This document shows, piece after piece, positions 61,873 to 64,000 of a stretch of 64,000 nt of DNA. The position numbers and the translations under genes are program-made. Location: the NCBI RefSeq assembly GCF_900110955.1, contig NZ_FOFR01000015.1, positions 62,001 to 126,000 of the forward strand. The letters run 5' to 3'. This DNA comes from Lentzea xinjiangensis. GTDB lineage: Bacteria > Actinomycetota > Actinomycetes > Mycobacteriales > Pseudonocardiaceae. Position 1 is the first letter of the stretch, and each line of letters starts with the position of its first letter. Under the pieces are notes generated by a model, which was not told the origin of the DNA, ran no database searches, and saw nothing but the letters and a program-made list of their open reading frames with translations.

Positions 61873-62771
61873 GATGCCTGCCCTCCCTGCTGGTCGCGGT
61901 GGTCGCTTGCGGGGTTCGGTGCGGCGCGGACACCGTTGGGCGAGACCGCGCCGGGTGGCACACCAGGAATCGAGCGCAGGAGCGGAACCTGCGTCACCGG
62001 CTGAGGGGGCCGGGGCTGTGTTCGGCTGGCCGGTGTGCGCTCGCGGGTGGCGAGTTCGGTGGCGACCCGGTGGGCGAAGCGGCCCAGCGCCGAATGTGCG
62101 GGGCCGCTGCGCCCCCAGCGCAGCTTGTTCGGCCGTCCGCAGAGCACGGCCGCGCCGTTAGGGTCGTCGGGCACGCGCCCGAGGGGCGGCACGCCGAGTT
62201 CGCGGGCGACCTCGGCGGTGGAGTAGCCCTCGCCGACCAGCAGCAGCACGGGGTTGGGGCTCCAGCGGCCGACCGTGTGCAGCCGGCGCGGCAGGTGCGC
62301 GAGGTCGTCGGCGTGAGCTCGCGAGAGCAGCACGATCGCGTCGGAGGCGCGCACGATCGGCAGCGCGGGCGAGCCGGGGTCCACACGTCCGCAGTCGACG
62401 ATGACCACCGTGCCCGGCTGGTTGGCCGCCGCGCGCAGCACCCCGAGCCCGGTGGTCGGGTCCGGAGCCAAGGCCAACAGCGCCGCGCGGGCCTGGTCTG
62501 CATCGGATGGGGCGCAGATCACCGGCAGGCCGCCGGGAAGCTGCTGGATGTGCCGCCACACCAGGTCGTCGTCGCCGCCACGGCGCGCGGCGGCGGCCAG
62601 GCTCACCAGGCCCGGTGTCGAGGACAGCGAGAACCGCAGGCCTAGATCACCGCCGGAAGGATCGGCCTCGGCCACCAGGGCGCGTGCCGGTGCGGGCCAG
62701 CGGGCGGCCAAGGCGACGGCGAGCGTGGTGGCTCCAGGTGAGCCTTTCAGGGACAGGACCGAGATCAACAT
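61869..62771 (-). CDS. tadZ: TadZ/CpaE-like MinD-type ATPase
   Basis: A 300-residue protein. A deviant Walker A SLKGSPGATTLAVALA (about 7-22) and VVIVDCGRVDPGS give a ParA/MinD fold; EADPSGGDLGLRF is characteristic. In Tad systems TadZ places the pilus machinery. The GATT in place of GKTT/GKST lacks the usual Lys, so ATP hydrolysis may be weak or lost. The start shares one base with the stop of the SAF gene (TGATG). Confidence 0.8.
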   Translation of the reverse strand: MLISVLSLKGSPGATTLAVALAARWPAPARALVAEADPSGGDLGLRFSLSSTPGLVSLAAAARRGGDDDLVWRHIQQLPGGLPVICAPSDADQARAALLALAPDPTTGLGVLRAAANQPGTVVIVDCGRVDPGSPALPIVRASDAIVLLSRAHADDLAHLPRRLHTVGRWSPNPVLLLVGEGYSTAEVARELGVPPLGRVPDDPNGAAVLCGRPNKLRWGRSGPAHSALGRFAHRVATELATRERTPASRTQPRPPQPVTQVPLLRSIPGVPPGAVSPNGVRAAPNPASDHRDQQGGQAS

Positions 62772-63481
62772 CAGCGACCTCCAGCGGAGAGCATCACGAT
62801 CGACAACTGACCGGCCGGCGCCGCGGCGACCTGGCGGGCGGCGGTCTCGGACAGCTGCACCGAGACCACGGTGTTCTGGTCGTTGGCCGGGGTGGTCACG
62901 CTGATCACCACGGCAGGCCAGACCGTGCCGCCATCGGCGGGCGGACTGGTCGCGGTTCCGGCCTGACCGGGGACGAACACCACCGACACCCGCGCTCCCG
63001 GCCCGACTTCTGCGGGAAACTGGCCCGGTTTGAGCGCGAGAGCGGCGATGGCCTGCCCGTCCGTGGGCAGCGCGGCGCCGCCGACGGCGTCCGGCGTCAG
63101 CAGCGCCCCGGCCGTCAAGCTGGTGGCCATCGGCCTGCCGACCACGGTGGCGGCCTGGTCCGCGCCGACGACGGCGACGCCGGGGTCGACCGCGACGTTG
63201 ACCTGCCGCAGGTCCTGTGTGGTCAGCACGTGCCCAACCGGCACGCCGCGGGCCAGCGCGAGCACGGCTTGCCGATCTCCGGAGTTCAGCGAGATCAGCA
63301 CGAAGCCGCCCACACAGGCCAGGATGAGTAGCACGCCGAGAAGCAGGTACGGAACGCTGCGGCGACGCCCTGTGGTGCGCAACCGCGAGGCGGAAAGCTT
63401 CTTGCCGTCGTTGACCCAGGGACCGTTGGCCATGCTCGCGGCTCGGTCGGTATCGGGCCGGATCGTGGTTTCGGTGCTCAC
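62771..63481 (-). CDS. SAF-domain protein, RcpC/CpaB-like
   Basis: A 236-residue protein with one membrane helix (YLLLGVLLILACVGGFVLIS) and a SAF domain (about 72-140; LARGVPVGHVLTTQDLRQVN, GRPMATSLTAGALLTPDAV). This is the CpaB/RcpC family of the Tad system, which works at the cell envelope. GTG 63481 has GGAGGTACC just upstream and is preferred to ATG 63502. It overlaps tadZ by one base. Confidence 0.8.
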   Translation of the reverse strand: MSTETTIRPDTDRAASMANGPWVNDGKKLSASRLRTTGRRRSVPYLLLGVLLILACVGGFVLISLNSGDRQAVLALARGVPVGHVLTTQDLRQVNVAVDPGVAVVGADQAATVVGRPMATSLTAGALLTPDAVGGAALPTDGQAIAALALKPGQFPAEVGPGARVSVVFVPGQAGTATSPPADGGTVWPAVVISVTTPANDQNTVVSVQLSETAARQVAAAPAGQLSIVMLSAGGR

Positions 63482-63607
63482 GCCGGTACCTCCAAAAGGC
63501 ATGCGGGTAGTGCGCCGCGTCGCCTGAGGGTTGTCAGCGAGCGGAACAGGTGGTCATCGCTTTGTGGGCTATGCGGAGATGCCTCGCCAGGAGGCAGTTG
63601 GCGCTGG

Positions 63608-64000
63608 TCAGCCGCCGCCGTTGTTGAGCGCCTGCGATTCCGCCACGCGGAAGGTCGCGGTGCCCGTTGTGGTCATGTCCGGGAACGTCCCGCCCTGCCC
63701 CGCACCGGACCAGGTCACCGTCCAGTACACGGTCGCCGTCACCGAGTACGCCAGCCCCGGCTGGCTCGCCGACGATCGGCGGTAGACGTGGCCGCAATCC
63801 GGCGACGGCGCCTTGGGATCCGTACCTGCCTTGTACGGCGTTCCGGCACCCGCGCAGGTGACGGTGGAGCCGTCGCCCATCGTCCAGATCACAGAAGTCG
63901 GCTTCGCGACCGCTGTCACCGACACGCCGGGAACCGAGGCGGTTGCCGAAGACTGTGACCACCCACCGGACAACCACAACCAAGTCGGCAACTGCACCAG
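63608..64000 (-). CDS. Tad-locus-associated secreted protein, 5' end outside the window
   Basis: At least 129 residues; the frame runs off the right edge. It contains LPTWLWLSGGWSQSSATASV, a MGDGSTVTCAG strand and DCGHVYRRSS, a small beta-rich domain with a GDGS turn and two Cys, like PKD-type modules. Similar proteins precede the SAF gene in actinobacterial Tad loci, as I recall. The N-terminus with any signal peptide is missing. Confidence 0.6.
   Translation of the reverse strand: MVQLPTWLWLSGGWSQSSATASVPGVSVTAVAKPTSVIWTMGDGSTVTCAGAGTPYKAGTDPKAPSPDCGHVYRRSSASQPGLAYSVTATVYWTVTWSGAGQGGTFPDMTTTGTATFRVAESQALNNGGG

Noticed and set aside
1-64000. CRISPR arrays, rRNA or intact tRNA genes
   Set aside because: No regularly spaced repeat-spacer pattern and no complete tRNA or rRNA structure was seen by reading; the direct repeats found are coding or 12-bp iterons.

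Overview
The window is very GC-rich DNA from an actinomycete, with GTG and TTG starts, many 1- and 4-base gene overlaps and actinobacterial families (DUF3040, DUF4383, RsbW-like kinases, a BTAD/LysM protein, an actinobacterial Tad pilus locus). A member of the Pseudonocardiaceae is likely, but this rests on family content only.

Layout. (1) 1-17.7 kb: chromosomal flank with stress and envelope genes: an OB-fold-like exported protein, DUF3040, two convergent CPA1 antiporters, a CHRD-like secreted protein, a DUF998 membrane protein, a STAS protein with two divergent RsbW-like kinases, DUF4383, a Gly/Ser-rich repeat protein, a Pro/Val-rich exported protein and an isochorismatase-fold hydrolase. 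Several decayed genes are mixed in (6975-7595, 11317-12100, 15.9-16.1 kb, 17.6-17.75 kb). (2) 17.8-about 52 kb: an integrative and conjugative element. It starts with integrase and excisionase on the minus strand, then a PAPS-reductase-like protein coupled to a C5 cytosine methyltransferase. Next come a three-gene tyrosine-recombinase module resembling Tn554 or RIT elements and a pair of related amino-methyltransferases, the second without catalytic motifs. A control region with a 29-bp inverted repeat follows. The rightward operon 28.5-40.4 kb encodes a sigma-like regulator, VirB2-, VirB6-, PrgI-, VirB4- and VirD4-like components, a replication-relaxation protein and a transglycosylase/NlpC-P60 hydrolase. 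(3) 40.6-52 kb: accessory genes: a two-helix membrane protein of unknown function, a RAMA-domain protein with an apparent frameshift, a double winged-helix regulator, a VOC protein divergent from a secreted trypsin-like protease, and a compact minus-strand operon (51.7-47.1 kb) built around a MoxR AAA+ ATPase and a metallopeptidase-like/VWA protein. (4) 52.5-64 kb: an HxlR-like regulator and a minus-strand Tad/Flp pilus operon (SAF protein, TadZ, TadA, TadB, TadC, Flp, three TadE/G-like proteins, a coiled-coil protein, a LysM-BTAD protein).

How the parts fit. Integrase and excisionase would move the element. The T4SS-like operon, with its ATPases and wall hydrolase, would make the transfer channel. 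The methyltransferases and the RAMA protein suggest DNA modification or protection. The MoxR-VWA operon is the best candidate for a little-described system: the ATPase carries a winged-helix domain closely matching one in a separate regulator of the same element, and its partner carries an HExxH motif. Neither element boundary could be fixed. The left end should lie between 17.75 and 17.82 kb, next to the remnant of another integrase; the right end is probably between 46 and 53 kb.
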